Source of the DNA: Terriglobia bacterium
Lineage (GTDB): Bacteria > Acidobacteriota > Terriglobia > Terriglobales > SCQP01
DNA length: 64,000 nt
Assembly (NCBI GenBank): GCA_021323595.1
Contig: JAJPKR010000025.1
Coordinates: forward strand, 1-64,000
Direction of reading: 5' to 3'
The translations under genes were made by a program, and so were the position numbers. The notes beneath the pieces were generated by a model. That model did not search any database. It saw only the letters and a program-made list of their open reading frames with translations, and was not told the origin of the DNA. This document shows, piece after piece, positions 34,191 to 43,025 of the stretch (within the stretch, counting starts at the first letter, position 1; every line of letters begins with the position of its first letter).

Positions 34191-35615
34191 TCAGCCGGCG
34201 ACGGCTTTGAGGTCGGGGCGAGTCGCCTCGTAACTGGTTGCGTAGGCGAGCAGATCAGGATCTGGAATCACGCCTCGTTGCGCGCAAGCGGCACGATAGA
34301 GATCCGGCCACCAGTTGTGATGCGCGGTCAGCCCTTGCTCGCGCCACTCGCGCCAGCCGCCGAGCACCTGCGACCAGGCGCGGTCGCCGGCCGCGAGCGC
34401 CTCGGACTGCGAGCCGAACTCCGGCACCAGCCATTTGCGTCCCAGGCGGGCGTGCAGAACTTCGTCGGCCCAGTCGTAGTCCTGCATGAGCGCCGCCAGG
34501 CGGTCTGAGCTGGCCAGCGCAATGCGCCATTCGCCTTCCTTGCCGTGAGGCCGCGGCATCAAGCCTTGCTCGATGGCGTAGAGCACGGCGTGGCGCTCGC
34601 GCGGCGCGAGCTGAGTATTGAGGGTGAGCGACCAGGTGATCGGCAGGGGGACTTGGCGCCAATCGAGGCCGAGCGCGGCAAAGCCGACCTCGCCCATCAT
34701 CGCGTGCCGCGCCTCGTCCCAGAGCTGCCGGGTGAGATCGCGGTAATACTCCCAGGGCTGGCCGCCGGTTTCCGCGAGGATGCCGGCGATCATTTCCGGC
34801 ACGTCGATCTCGCGCATGCGCTTGAAATAAAGCATCAGCGTTTTCGGCCAGGCAGGAATGCGCTCATCGAACAGGAACGCCTCGGCATTCACCGCCATGT
34901 TGTAGGGGTCGCGAAACCGCTCGTCGCGCCTGGGCACCGGATCGAAGCGGGGAGGCGCGGCGGAAAATTGCCGCTCGGGGGCGGCGCCGGCCGGCGCGGC
35001 GGCGCCATCGAGATCGCCGGCCGCCGCCAGCGCCTGCGCCAGCGCTTCGCGCCAAGGCGCCAACTCGAGCCGCTTCTCGGCGCTCATCAGGCAGCGCGCG
35101 GCGGCGTCGCCGTATTCGGCCATCTCGCGAGTCTCGAGGAGCGCCCAGCGCGCGGCCCGGAAACTCGGGAAGTCGAAGAGGCGGTGGGTCTCGCGGAGAA
35201 ACCGCTCCAGGCCGCGAACCAGGGCGGGCAGCGCGGCGTCGTAAATCCCCAGGACCAGCGCTTCGGGCGCCGGCGCCGCCGCGATCTCATCGAAGAAGAT
35301 CTCGAGCGCCGCGTGAGGCGCGGCGTCCAAGCCGTAGGGCGGCTGGCGCATCTCCTGGACGCGCGCCGCGAGAGCGGCGACGTGCTCGGCGCAATAGAAC
35401 GCGTGCAGGCTGAACGCCATCTTCAGTTCGTAAATCGGCATGGCGGTAAGCCGCGTCACGAAAACTCCGTGGAGGCGCTTGAATGCCCAGTGCAGCCTTT
35501 TCAGCCGCGCCACGGCGTCTTCGACGCTGAGTCCGATTTCCGCCGCCTGGCTCATAGGCAGCAGCCCGACGAGCGGAGGCAACCCGCGGTATCCGGCGTA
35601 TGGTTCGTTTTCCAT
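34191..35615 (-). CDS. Ferritin-like di-iron protein of unknown function
   Basis: The 474-residue protein from ATG 35613-35615 (MENEPYAGYRGLPPL) is all-alpha. It contains two ExxH motifs, DEARHAMMGEVG and DEVLHARLGRKW, plus candidate Glu ligands in FYCAEHVAAL and LEIFFDEI. Together these suggest a carboxylate-bridged di-iron centre as in ferritin-like oxygenases and reductases. Length exceeds ferritin and rubrerythrin, so it is a large, multi-helix member. I do not recognise its substrate. It stands alone, divergent from the two-component genes. A slightly earlier start (MRLRVAMENE) is possible. Confidence 0.65.
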   Translation of the reverse strand: MENEPYAGYRGLPPLVGLLPMSQAAEIGLSVEDAVARLKRLHWAFKRLHGVFVTRLTAMPIYELKMAFSLHAFYCAEHVAALAARVQEMRQPPYGLDAAPHAALEIFFDEIAAAPAPEALVLGIYDAALPALVRGLERFLRETHRLFDFPSFRAARWALLETREMAEYGDAAARCLMSAEKRLELAPWREALAQALAAAGDLDGAAAPAGAAPERQFSAAPPRFDPVPRRDERFRDPYNMAVNAEAFLFDERIPAWPKTLMLYFKRMREIDVPEMIAGILAETGGQPWEYYRDLTRQLWDEARHAMMGEVGFAALGLDWRQVPLPITWSLTLNTQLAPRERHAVLYAIEQGLMPRPHGKEGEWRIALASSDRLAALMQDYDWADEVLHARLGRKWLVPEFGSQSEALAAGDRAWSQVLGGWREWREQGLTAHHNWWPDLYRAACAQRGVIPDPDLLAYATSYEATRPDLKAVAG

Positions 35616-35790
35616 CGCAACCCTCAGCCTCATTCTGCCGCAACGTCGTTCTGGCCGCCGGAACGCCCGGCGACCGGGCCCGAGCGCGGATTGCATGCGA
35701 TTGAGCATCCGGCTAGCGTGGGGCGTTTTCGCGCGGGAGCGGATTCAGGGCAGGGGGGCGGCGGCGCCCGCGACGTAGTAAAGTTCGAAT

Positions 35791-37200
35791 ATGGCCGCCG
35801 GCAAGCCGCGCGTGCTGGTCGTGGACGACGAGCCGCACGAGCGCCAAGGACTATCCGAACTGATCGCCGCCTGGGGCTACGCCGTCGAGGGCGCGGCCGA
35901 CGGCGCGCAGGCGCTGGAGAAGCTGGCCGCCGCGCCCGCGCACGTGGTGATCACCGACATCCGCATGCCGCGCATGGACGGCTTGCAGCTTTTGGCGCGC
36001 ATCCGGCAGACTCTCGGCGACTTGCCGGTGCTGGTGTTGACGGGGCAAGGCTCGAAGGAGGCGGTGGTCGAGTGTCTGCGCCTGCGCGCCAACGACTACA
36101 TCGAGAAGCCGATTCGCGGCGGGGAACTGAAGCAGCGGCTGGCGGATCTGGTCTCCGAGGCGCTGCGCGCGGCCGCGCCGGCGGAGGCGGGCGGCGGGCG
36201 CGAGCGCGAAGACGCCGACGCGGAAGAATGGGAGTTCGCGGGCGAATCGAAGGCGGTCCAGGAGATTCGCGCGCTGATCCAGCAGGTCGCGCCCACCACC
36301 GCGAGCGTGCTGATCACCGGCGAGAGCGGCACGGGCAAGGAAGTGGTTGCCCGCCGCATCCACCAGCTCAGCCCGCGGCGCGAGCGCACGTTCCTGGCGG
36401 TCAACTGCTCGGCGATTCCCGAGAGCCTGATGGAGAGCGAGCTGTTCGGGCACGAGAAGGGCGCCTTCACCGGCGCCGTCGAGCGGCGCGCCGGCTGTTT
36501 CGAACTGGCCGAGAACGGCACCTTGCTCCTCGACGAGATCGGCGAAATGCCGCTGCCGACGCAAGCCAAGCTGCTGCGCGTGCTCGAAGACCGGCGCCTG
36601 CGCCGCCTGGGCAGCAAGGCGGAGATGCCGGTGAACGTGCGCGTGCTCGCCGCCACCAACAAGGATCCCGCCAAGGCGGTGGCGAGCGGGCAACTGCGCG
36701 GCGACCTTTATTACCGGCTCAACGTCTTTCATTTGCATCTGCCGCCGCTGCGCGAGCACCTGGAAGATCTCGAGCTGCTCTGCACCACCTGGCTGCGGCG
36801 GCTGAACCGGCGCCACGGGCGGCAAGTGCTGGGCATCTCGCCGGCGCTGCTGGCCGCCTTCCGCCGCCATCTGTGGCCGGGCAACGTGCGCGAATTGCGG
36901 AACGCGCTGGAGCGCGCCGTGATCGTCTGCGACGGGCCGATGCTCGAGCCGCGCCACCTGGCGCCCGACTTCGGCCGCGCCCGCCCGGTCTACGAAGACG
37001 ACGCGCACTCGGTGCGCGTTCCCGTGGGCACCACCGTCGCCGAGGCCGAGCGCCTGCTCATCTTGAAGACCCTGGCGGGCGAGAATAACAACAAGACTCG
37101 CGCCGCCGAGCGGCTCGGCATCAGCCTGAAGACGCTGCAGAACAAGCTCAAGGAGTATGGCGCCGCCAGCCGCGCGGCGGAAGCGGAGGTCCGGGAGTAG
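35791..37200 (+). CDS. NtrC-type sigma-54-dependent response regulator
   Basis: The 469-residue protein has a receiver domain (Asp12/13, phospho-acceptor Asp56 in ITDIRMP, Lys106 in YIEKP). The central AAA+ sigma-54 interaction domain follows (GESGTGKE at 177-184, GAFTGA at 224-229, LLLDEIGEM). A Fis-type helix-turn-helix ends the protein (NKTRAAERLGISLKTLQNKLKEYG). Phosphorylation would let it drive sigma-54 promoters. The partner kinase lies 162 bp downstream on the same strand. I see no clear -24/-12 promoter around it, so its targets are probably elsewhere. Confidence 0.93.
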   Translation: MAAGKPRVLVVDDEPHERQGLSELIAAWGYAVEGAADGAQALEKLAAAPAHVVITDIRMPRMDGLQLLARIRQTLGDLPVLVLTGQGSKEAVVECLRLRANDYIEKPIRGGELKQRLADLVSEALRAAAPAEAGGGREREDADAEEWEFAGESKAVQEIRALIQQVAPTTASVLITGESGTGKEVVARRIHQLSPRRERTFLAVNCSAIPESLMESELFGHEKGAFTGAVERRAGCFELAENGTLLLDEIGEMPLPTQAKLLRVLEDRRLRRLGSKAEMPVNVRVLAATNKDPAKAVASGQLRGDLYYRLNVFHLHLPPLREHLEDLELLCTTWLRRLNRRHGRQVLGISPALLAAFRRHLWPGNVRELRNALERAVIVCDGPMLEPRHLAPDFGRARPVYEDDAHSVRVPVGTTVAEAERLLILKTLAGENNNKTRAAERLGISLKTLQNKLKEYGAASRAAEAEVRE

Positions 37201-37362
37201 GCGCCGGCGACCCCGCAGCGGGCGGCCGGAGCCGGGAGCGGCAGGGCCGAGGATCCGCGTCAACGTGAACCCTCCAGGTACAAACGGTCTCCGCAACCCG
37301 CTGCCGGCAGACCGCCCACGGCCGGCTTCTAGCGGCCGCTTTCCGGCAGCCGGCCGCCAGCC

Positions 37363-39282
37363 ATGAAGCTCAAGACCAAACTGGTGCTGGCGCTGTCGCT
37401 GCTCGTGCTCGTGGTGGTGGCCGCGGTGAGCCTGCTGTATGTGGCCAGCATCCTGCGCGAGCAGATGCACGGCATCTACTCGAGCGCCGATTTCGTCTCG
37501 CGCGAGGTTTTCAACGAGGTCCGGCAAGAATTGCAAAGCGCCGCCGCCGCCGGCCTGGTGGACCTGCGGCAGCCGGGGGCAGCCGAGGAATTCATGCGCG
37601 CGCTCGACCAAAGCGCGGCTCTGACGACGCTGATGAACTCGGCGATCTCCTATCCGGTGACCAGCGCCGTGCGCGACGTGGCGGTGGTGGATGAGAACAA
37701 CCGCGTGCTCGCCGACTCCGATCCGCAGCTCGTGGGGCAGGTCTTGCCGCCGCGCGAGCAATTGCAAGCGGTGACCAGCGGCAGCCTCGCCAGCCAGTTG
37801 CGCGCCATCTTCGGCGCCGAGGAAGTCTACGAAGTCACGCTGCCGATGACGCTGGGGACGCAGCCGCTGGGTTCGATCCGCGTGGGCGTGGACACGGCGC
37901 TGGTGCGCGCGGCCCTCGCCTCGCGCATCCGCTCCATCGCCTTCTACGGCATCTTGATCGTGATCGTGGCCACGCTGCTGGCGGTCGCCTTCTCGGATTT
38001 CGCGCTCTCGCCGCTGAACGCGCTGAGCGCGCAACTCGACCGCGCCGTGCGCGGCGAGGCGGCCGAGACTCCCGCGGCGCGCTGGGGCGCGGAAGTGGGC
38101 CAGGTCAGCTCCAAGATCGAGTCGCTGGGGCGGCAGATTCAGGACGCGCGCCAGATCTACACCAGCCTGCACGAGAGCGTCACGCAAGTGCTGGAAGGGC
38201 TGGAAGAAGGCATCGTGCTGTTCGCCCCCGACGGCCGCGCCTTGATGGCCAGCGCCGCCGCCCAGACCTTTCTCGCCATGGCGCCGGCGCAAATCGTGGG
38301 CCGGCCGGTGGAAGAAGTCTTCGCCAGCGACTCGAGCCTCGACCGCGCGGTGCGGGCGGCGGTGCGGCGGGGGACGCCGCTGCCGCGGCGCGAAGTCGAG
38401 CGCGCCGCCGGCGGCCGGCCGCTGCTGGCGCGGCTCGACTGGCTGGGCGAGGGCAACCGGGCCAGCGCCCTGCTAGTGCTGCGCGACGCCGAGCGGGTGC
38501 ATCGCCTCGAAGATCTTCTGGAGGTCGCGCGCCGCCTCTCGGCCGTCGGCCGCCTCACCCACGGCGTCGCGCACGAGGTCAAGAACCCGCTCAACGCCAT
38601 GGCCATTCATCTCGATTTGCTGCGCGAGAAGGCGCGGGACCGCGATCTCGACCAGCACCTCGACATCATTCGCCATGAGCTCGACCGCCTGGATTGGGTG
38701 GTCAAGACCTTTCTCGATTTCACGCGGCCGGTGGAGGTGCGGCTGCGCCGCGTGGAATTGGCCGAGGTTGCCACCACGGTTCGCGATCTGGTTGCCGGCC
38801 AGGCGGCCACGCGCGGCATCGAGGTCATCGTCGAGGCGCCCGCGGACGGCGAGTTGCCGCCATTCTGGGCCGATCGCGACTTAGTCGAGCAGGTGCTGCT
38901 GAACTTGGTCAACAACGCCCTCGACGCCACCGCCGAGCGCCTGGCCGCGGCGCCCGCGGGGTCTTCTCCCGCCGCGGGCGGGCCGGCGGTCGTTCGCATC
39001 GCCCTCGCGCAGGAGGGCGAGGAGGCCGTGGTGCGCGTGCACGATCAAGGCGGGGGCGTGCCGGAGGAGATTCGCGAAAAGATCTTCGACCTTTACTTCT
39101 CGACCAAGGCCGAAGGCAGCGGGCTCGGCCTGGCTATCGCCGCCCGGGTCATGCAGCTTCATAATGGTTCGATCGAGTTGGAGCGCACCGCCGGGCCGGG
39201 CGCCTGTTTTTGCCTGCGCTTTCCCATGAGCGCGGGCGCGCCGGCGGAGCCGCCGCCAGCGGAAGAAGCCGCGGAAGCATGA
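37363..39282 (+). CDS. Membrane sensor histidine kinase
   Basis: The 639-residue protein has two membrane helices (about residues 7-27 and 193-213) enclosing a periplasmic sensor domain. A HAMP-like linker, a PAS-like domain (TQVLEGLEEGIVLFAPDGRALMASAAA), a HisKA domain with His404 in LTHGVAHEVKNPLNAM and an HATPase_c domain (LVNNALDATAE, GGGVPEEIREKIF, GSGLGLAIA) follow. The order matches NtrB/AtoS/ZraS-type partners of sigma-54 regulators. A proline/glutamate-rich tail ends the protein. Its regulator is immediately upstream. Confidence 0.93.
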   Translation: MKLKTKLVLALSLLVLVVVAAVSLLYVASILREQMHGIYSSADFVSREVFNEVRQELQSAAAAGLVDLRQPGAAEEFMRALDQSAALTTLMNSAISYPVTSAVRDVAVVDENNRVLADSDPQLVGQVLPPREQLQAVTSGSLASQLRAIFGAEEVYEVTLPMTLGTQPLGSIRVGVDTALVRAALASRIRSIAFYGILIVIVATLLAVAFSDFALSPLNALSAQLDRAVRGEAAETPAARWGAEVGQVSSKIESLGRQIQDARQIYTSLHESVTQVLEGLEEGIVLFAPDGRALMASAAAQTFLAMAPAQIVGRPVEEVFASDSSLDRAVRAAVRRGTPLPRREVERAAGGRPLLARLDWLGEGNRASALLVLRDAERVHRLEDLLEVARRLSAVGRLTHGVAHEVKNPLNAMAIHLDLLREKARDRDLDQHLDIIRHELDRLDWVVKTFLDFTRPVEVRLRRVELAEVATTVRDLVAGQAATRGIEVIVEAPADGELPPFWADRDLVEQVLLNLVNNALDATAERLAAAPAGSSPAAGGPAVVRIALAQEGEEAVVRVHDQGGGVPEEIREKIFDLYFSTKAEGSGLGLAIAARVMQLHNGSIELERTAGPGACFCLRFPMSAGAPAEPPPAEEAAEA

Positions 39283-39491
39283 GCATGAGGGGACAACGGG
39301 AGCGGAGGCAGAGCGCCGGCAGGCGGAGACGGGCGCACACGCCGGCCGGCCTGCGTCTTCCGCCGGGTCCAAGTTGTTGGTCCCGGGTCGCGGAAGTTGC
39401 GGCGCCCGACGGCGGAGGCCCGGGGCGGGCGCGCACGCCGCCCGGCCTCGAAGTCTTGCCGGTGGGGGCCGGCCGGCACGCGATCGCTGTG

Positions 39492-40070
39492 ATGTTGCGC
39501 CGCGCCGCTGCGGCCGGACTCGCAGCCGCTTGCGCGAGTTTCGCTTCCGGCTGCTATTTCTTCCATCGCCCCAGGCCGCAGCCGCCGACGCTGGTGATCA
39601 ACCAGCCCATCGTGCTCAGCACCGAGCCGGTGCTGAACGTGCCCGCGCCGGCGCCGCCGGCGGCGCCGCCGCCGCCGGCGCCCGCTCCGGCCAAACCGGC
39701 GGCCGCCAGGGTCGAGCGGCCGCGTCACGCCAGCCGGGCTCGCGCCGATCGCGAGGAAAAGGAGGCCGCGACCGCGCCGCCGCCGCTGGTGAATACCGCG
39801 GACATGCCGCAGTTGACGCCGCAGTTGTCGCCGGCCGAAAGCGAAGCCCGGCGCCGCGCCACCACCGAATGGCTGGACGCGGCGCAGCACGATTTGGCGC
39901 TGGTGGCGGCGCGCAGCCTCACGCCCGCGCAGCAAGCCAACCGCTCCCAGGCCGACGAGTTTATCCGCCAGGCACGGCAGGCGCTCGCTCAGGGCGATGT
40001 GGTGCGGGCGCAGAACCTGGCACATAAGGCGCTGGTGATCGCGGAAGCCATTCTCGAAAGCGCTGGGTAG
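39492..40070 (+). CDS. Lipoprotein with proline-rich linker and helical C-terminal domain
   Basis: From ATG 39492 the product has 192 residues. It starts with a lipoprotein signal whose lipobox FASGC puts the modified cysteine at position 21. A proline/alanine-rich linker (residues 45-75) and a mainly helical C-terminal region (EWLDAAQHDLALVAARSL...QADEFIRQARQALAQGD) follow, the latter resembling one TPR-like helical hairpin. The ORF track extends 94 residues upstream through the kinase end. It is 209 bp past the histidine kinase and may share its transcript. Confidence 0.7.
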   Translation: MLRRAAAAGLAAACASFASGCYFFHRPRPQPPTLVINQPIVLSTEPVLNVPAPAPPAAPPPPAPAPAKPAAARVERPRHASRARADREEKEAATAPPPLVNTADMPQLTPQLSPAESEARRRATTEWLDAAQHDLALVAARSLTPAQQANRSQADEFIRQARQALAQGDVVRAQNLAHKALVIAEAILESAG

Positions 40071-40101
40071 CCCGCGGCGCGGCGGCCGCGCGTTCATGCC
40101 G

Positions 40102-40398
40102 CTAGGCCTCCGTCGCCGAGTTCGCATCGTCGGCGGGCTTGGTTTCGGGAGTGTCCGGCGCGGCGGAGCTGGCGCCGGCTCGAATGCGTTCGCGATCGGC
40201 CTGGATGGAGGGAGGCGGCGCCTCGCCGTGCTCTTCCTGTTCGTCGCCGAAGACGAGAACGGCGATCTCGCGCACCGCCCTTTGGGCGCCGCCGAGCAAC
40301 TCGCGCTGGCTCGCGTCGAGTTTGGCTTCCAGGTTGGCCAGGGCAAGGGCAATCAGGTTCAGGCGCTCGCGAACGGCTCGGGCGTCAATGTGCTCCAT
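40102..40398 (-). CDS. Small hypothetical protein
   Basis: A 98-residue frame from ATG 40396-40398 (MEHIDARAVRERLNLIALALANLEAKLD) with a predicted amphipathic helix over residues 1-45 and an acidic, proline-containing disordered tail (ETKPADDANSATEA). The helical start and gene-like composition argue for a real protein. No family is recognised. It converges on the lipoprotein gene and is divergent from the LarE-like gene. The ORF-track extension upstream is arginine-rich and is not included. Confidence 0.5.
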   Translation of the reverse strand: MEHIDARAVRERLNLIALALANLEAKLDASQRELLGGAQRAVREIAVLVFGDEQEEHGEAPPPSIQADRERIRAGASSAAPDTPETKPADDANSATEA

Positions 40399-40705
40399 AG
40401 AACATGCGGATGCGAAGCGGTGGACTTGAGGATGGCGCTGCGGTCGCGGCCGCAGCGCAGGGCGGCGGTCGCGGGGATGCTCCTGCGGCGCGCGGAGCCG
40501 GGCACGGCGGGGATCCGGCTGCGGCGGCCTGAGGCGGAGGCTCACGGCCGCATTGCACTGGCGATCTCCGGGCGCAGGGCCGGCAGCCGGCCGACGGCCT
40601 TGCCGCGCCGGCCGCCGATTCCGATCCCGGGGCGCAGCCGTCCCGGGCACCGGCGCATCCCCTCTGTCCTACCCGGCTCTCTTCGCTTACGCTAGTTTTG
40701 TGACG
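40399..40705. other. Intergenic region between divergent genes
   Basis: About 300 bp with no supported gene. The frames crossing it are arginine/proline-rich shadows. It should contain the promoters for the small hypothetical gene and the LarE-like gene, but no clear -35/-10 pair or operator stands out. Confidence 0.4.
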
Positions 40706-41527
40706 ATGCCCGTTCTTTCCCCGGCGCTTGCGGCAAAACAAGCGGCGCTCCGCTCCGCTCTGGCGGGGGGCGGGCCGGTGCTGATCGCCTACTCGGGCGG
40801 CGTGGATTCGGCGTTCTTGGCTTGGAGCGCGCGGAGGGCGCTCGGCGACGGCATGCTGGCGCTGATCGCCGATTCGCCGAGCTTGGCGCGCGCCGAGCTG
40901 CGCGCCGCGCTCGCCTTCGCCGCCGCGCACGAGATTCCGTGCGAGGTGATCGAGACGCGCGAGATCGAGCGCGAGGAGTATCGCCGCAACGCGCCCGACC
41001 GCTGCTTTTTCTGCAAGGACGAGCTGTTCACGCGCATGGAAGCGGAGCTGCGCCGCCGCCCGGGCTTCGCCGCTCTCGCCTACGGGCTCAACTGCGACGA
41101 TCGGGGCGACTTCCGGCCCGGGCGCCGCGCCGCCGAGGCGCACGGGGTGCGCGCACCGCTGGTCGAAGCCGGGCTGGGCAAAGAGGAGATTCGCGCGCTC
41201 GCGCGCGCCGCCGGCCTGGAACTCTGGGATAAGCCCGCCGCGCCGTGCCTCGCCTCGCGGGTCGCGTACGGGCTGGAAGTGACGCCGGCGGTGCTGGCGC
41301 GCATCGAAGCCGCCGAAGCGGCCGTGCGCGCGCTCGGCTTTCGCGAATTTCGCGTGCGCTATCACGGCGCGATCGCGCGGTTGGAAGTCGGGGCGGCGGA
41401 GCTGCCGCGTGCGCTCGAGCCGGCGACGGCGGCGGCCCTGGCGGCCGCGATCCGCGGGGCCGGCTTCCGCTTCGCGACGCTCGATCTCGAGCCGTTCCGG
41501 TCGGGTTCGCTGAACCGCGCGCAGTGA
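40706..41527 (+). CDS. larE: LarE-like ATP-dependent sulfurtransferase (PP-loop)
   Basis: The 273-residue protein from ATG 40706 carries the PP-loop SGGVDS (residues 30-35), the LarE hallmark RNAPDRCFFCKDELF and KPAAPCLASRV, where the cysteine is the position tied to sulfur donation in some LarE enzymes. LarE sulfurates the nicotinic acid-derived precursor of the nickel-pincer cofactor of lactate racemase and its relatives. No larA, larB or larC lies in the window, so it may serve a partner encoded elsewhere or a different sulfuration. Confidence 0.82.
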   Translation: MPVLSPALAAKQAALRSALAGGGPVLIAYSGGVDSAFLAWSARRALGDGMLALIADSPSLARAELRAALAFAAAHEIPCEVIETREIEREEYRRNAPDRCFFCKDELFTRMEAELRRRPGFAALAYGLNCDDRGDFRPGRRAAEAHGVRAPLVEAGLGKEEIRALARAAGLELWDKPAAPCLASRVAYGLEVTPAVLARIEAAEAAVRALGFREFRVRYHGAIARLEVGAAELPRALEPATAAALAAAIRGAGFRFATLDLEPFRSGSLNRAQ

Positions 41528-41684
41528 GGCGCGCGCCCGCTCCGCGCCGGGCCGCGGAGGCCTAGGCGCGAGCGCCTGCCTTGGCGTGCTGCTGCACCCA
41601 TTCGCCGGCGATCCGCCGCGTCGCCGTGCCCGCGCCGCCGCCCGGCGGGCTTGCGGGCGCGGACGCGCGATCTGCCAACGTCGG

Positions 41685-43001
41685 TTAGGTCGCCGTCTGC
41701 CAGGCCGCGGCGGCGGCCAGCTCGCCCGCATGCGACGCGACTTTGCGCAGCGCTTCGCCGTAGGCGTGCATCACCTTCTCGCTTTGCGCATAGATGGGAT
41801 GCTCGTCGTTGGTCAGGCAGAAGGAATTGGCGAACATGTGGAGCGTGACCGGATAATCCTCGGCGCGGTATTCGTACTTCTGCTCCGGGTGCAGCCGCCA
41901 GGGAAAGCCCTTGCCGAACCCGTGCCGGCGGGCCAGCATCGGATGCGCGGGCAGCGGCGCGGTGCCCCAAAGATCGACGTCCACGCCTTCGGCGGTGAGC
42001 GCCGTCATGATCGCGTCGCGCAGCGCCGCGCCGCGCAGCGGGGTATCGAGCTCGTCGGGCACGATGGTGATGCGGTACTTGTGATAGACCGAGACGCAAC
42101 CCTCGGGAATCTGCGGCGCGCGAAAGCCTTTGAGCCCCTGGAGGTAGCCGTCGATGATGGCGGCATTGCGGCGCCCGGTCTCGTTGACCCCGGCCAGCCG
42201 CCGCAGTTGCGCGCGGGCGAACGCGCACGGCATCTCCTGCACGCGGTAGTTCCAGGCGAGCAAGTGCTGGTGGCGCATGGTGGGGTTCGCGGCGGGCAGC
42301 GTTTCGCCGACCTGCTTGAGCCAGCTGGCGCGGTAATAGGTCTCGTCGTCGTCGGTGACCATGAAGCCGCCCTCGCCGACGGAAAAGTTCTTGGTCCCAT
42401 TCACGCTAAAACCGGCGGCGCGCCCCAGCCGGCCGGCGGCCCGGCCGTGGTAGGTGGCGCCGGGGGCCTGGCAGGCGTCCTCGACGAGCAGCAGGTTGTG
42501 CTTGCGGGCGATGGCCGCGATGGCGTCCCAATCGGCGCAAAGGCCGTGGATATGCACGGGCATGATCGCGCGCGTGCGCGGCGTGATCTTGGCCTCGATC
42601 AGGCGCGGATCGAGGTTCCAAGTGCGCGCGTCGATATCCACGAAGACGGGGATGGCGCCGGCATGCAAGATCGCCGCCGGTGTCGCCAGGAACGAATACG
42701 CCGAGGTGATCACCTCGTCGCCCGCCTCGACGCCCGCCGCCACCAAAGCCAGGTGCAGGCCGGCGGTGCCGCCGTTGACGGCGAGGGCGTGCCGCGCGCC
42801 CAGGAACTCCGCGAACTCCCGTTCCAGCGCGTCCTGCTCCGGGCAGTGCAGGCCCTCGGTGGTGGTCATCGCCCACATCACCTTGCGGTCGAGCACGGCC
42901 ATCACCGCGCGCTTCTCGGCTTCCGTCACGATCGGCCAGAACGTCTTCTCGAGACTGGCCGGCACCGCGCGCGGCCCCCCTTGCACTGCCAATGTGGACA
43001 T
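41685..43001 (-). CDS. DegT/DnrJ/EryC1-family PLP-dependent aminotransferase (cluster gene)
   Basis: The product has 438 residues. The PLP lysine is in FSVNGTKNFSVGEGG, with VEDACQAPGA supplying the pyridine-binding Asp and NGGTAGLHL the phosphate region. It is distinct from the aminotransferase at 20614. It is the most downstream gene of the minus-strand lipid-like cluster, 24 bp after the first CapK/PaaK-like gene, and probably installs an amine on the product or makes the amino starter or head group. Its substrate cannot be read from sequence. Confidence 0.87.
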   Translation of the reverse strand: MSTLAVQGGPRAVPASLEKTFWPIVTEAEKRAVMAVLDRKVMWAMTTTEGLHCPEQDALEREFAEFLGARHALAVNGGTAGLHLALVAAGVEAGDEVITSAYSFLATPAAILHAGAIPVFVDIDARTWNLDPRLIEAKITPRTRAIMPVHIHGLCADWDAIAAIARKHNLLLVEDACQAPGATYHGRAAGRLGRAAGFSVNGTKNFSVGEGGFMVTDDDETYYRASWLKQVGETLPAANPTMRHQHLLAWNYRVQEMPCAFARAQLRRLAGVNETGRRNAAIIDGYLQGLKGFRAPQIPEGCVSVYHKYRITIVPDELDTPLRGAALRDAIMTALTAEGVDVDLWGTAPLPAHPMLARRHGFGKGFPWRLHPEQKYEYRAEDYPVTLHMFANSFCLTNDEHPIYAQSEKVMHAYGEALRKVASHAGELAAAAAWQTAT

Positions 43002-43025
43002 GGTTCCTCCTCGGTCGCAATCCCT

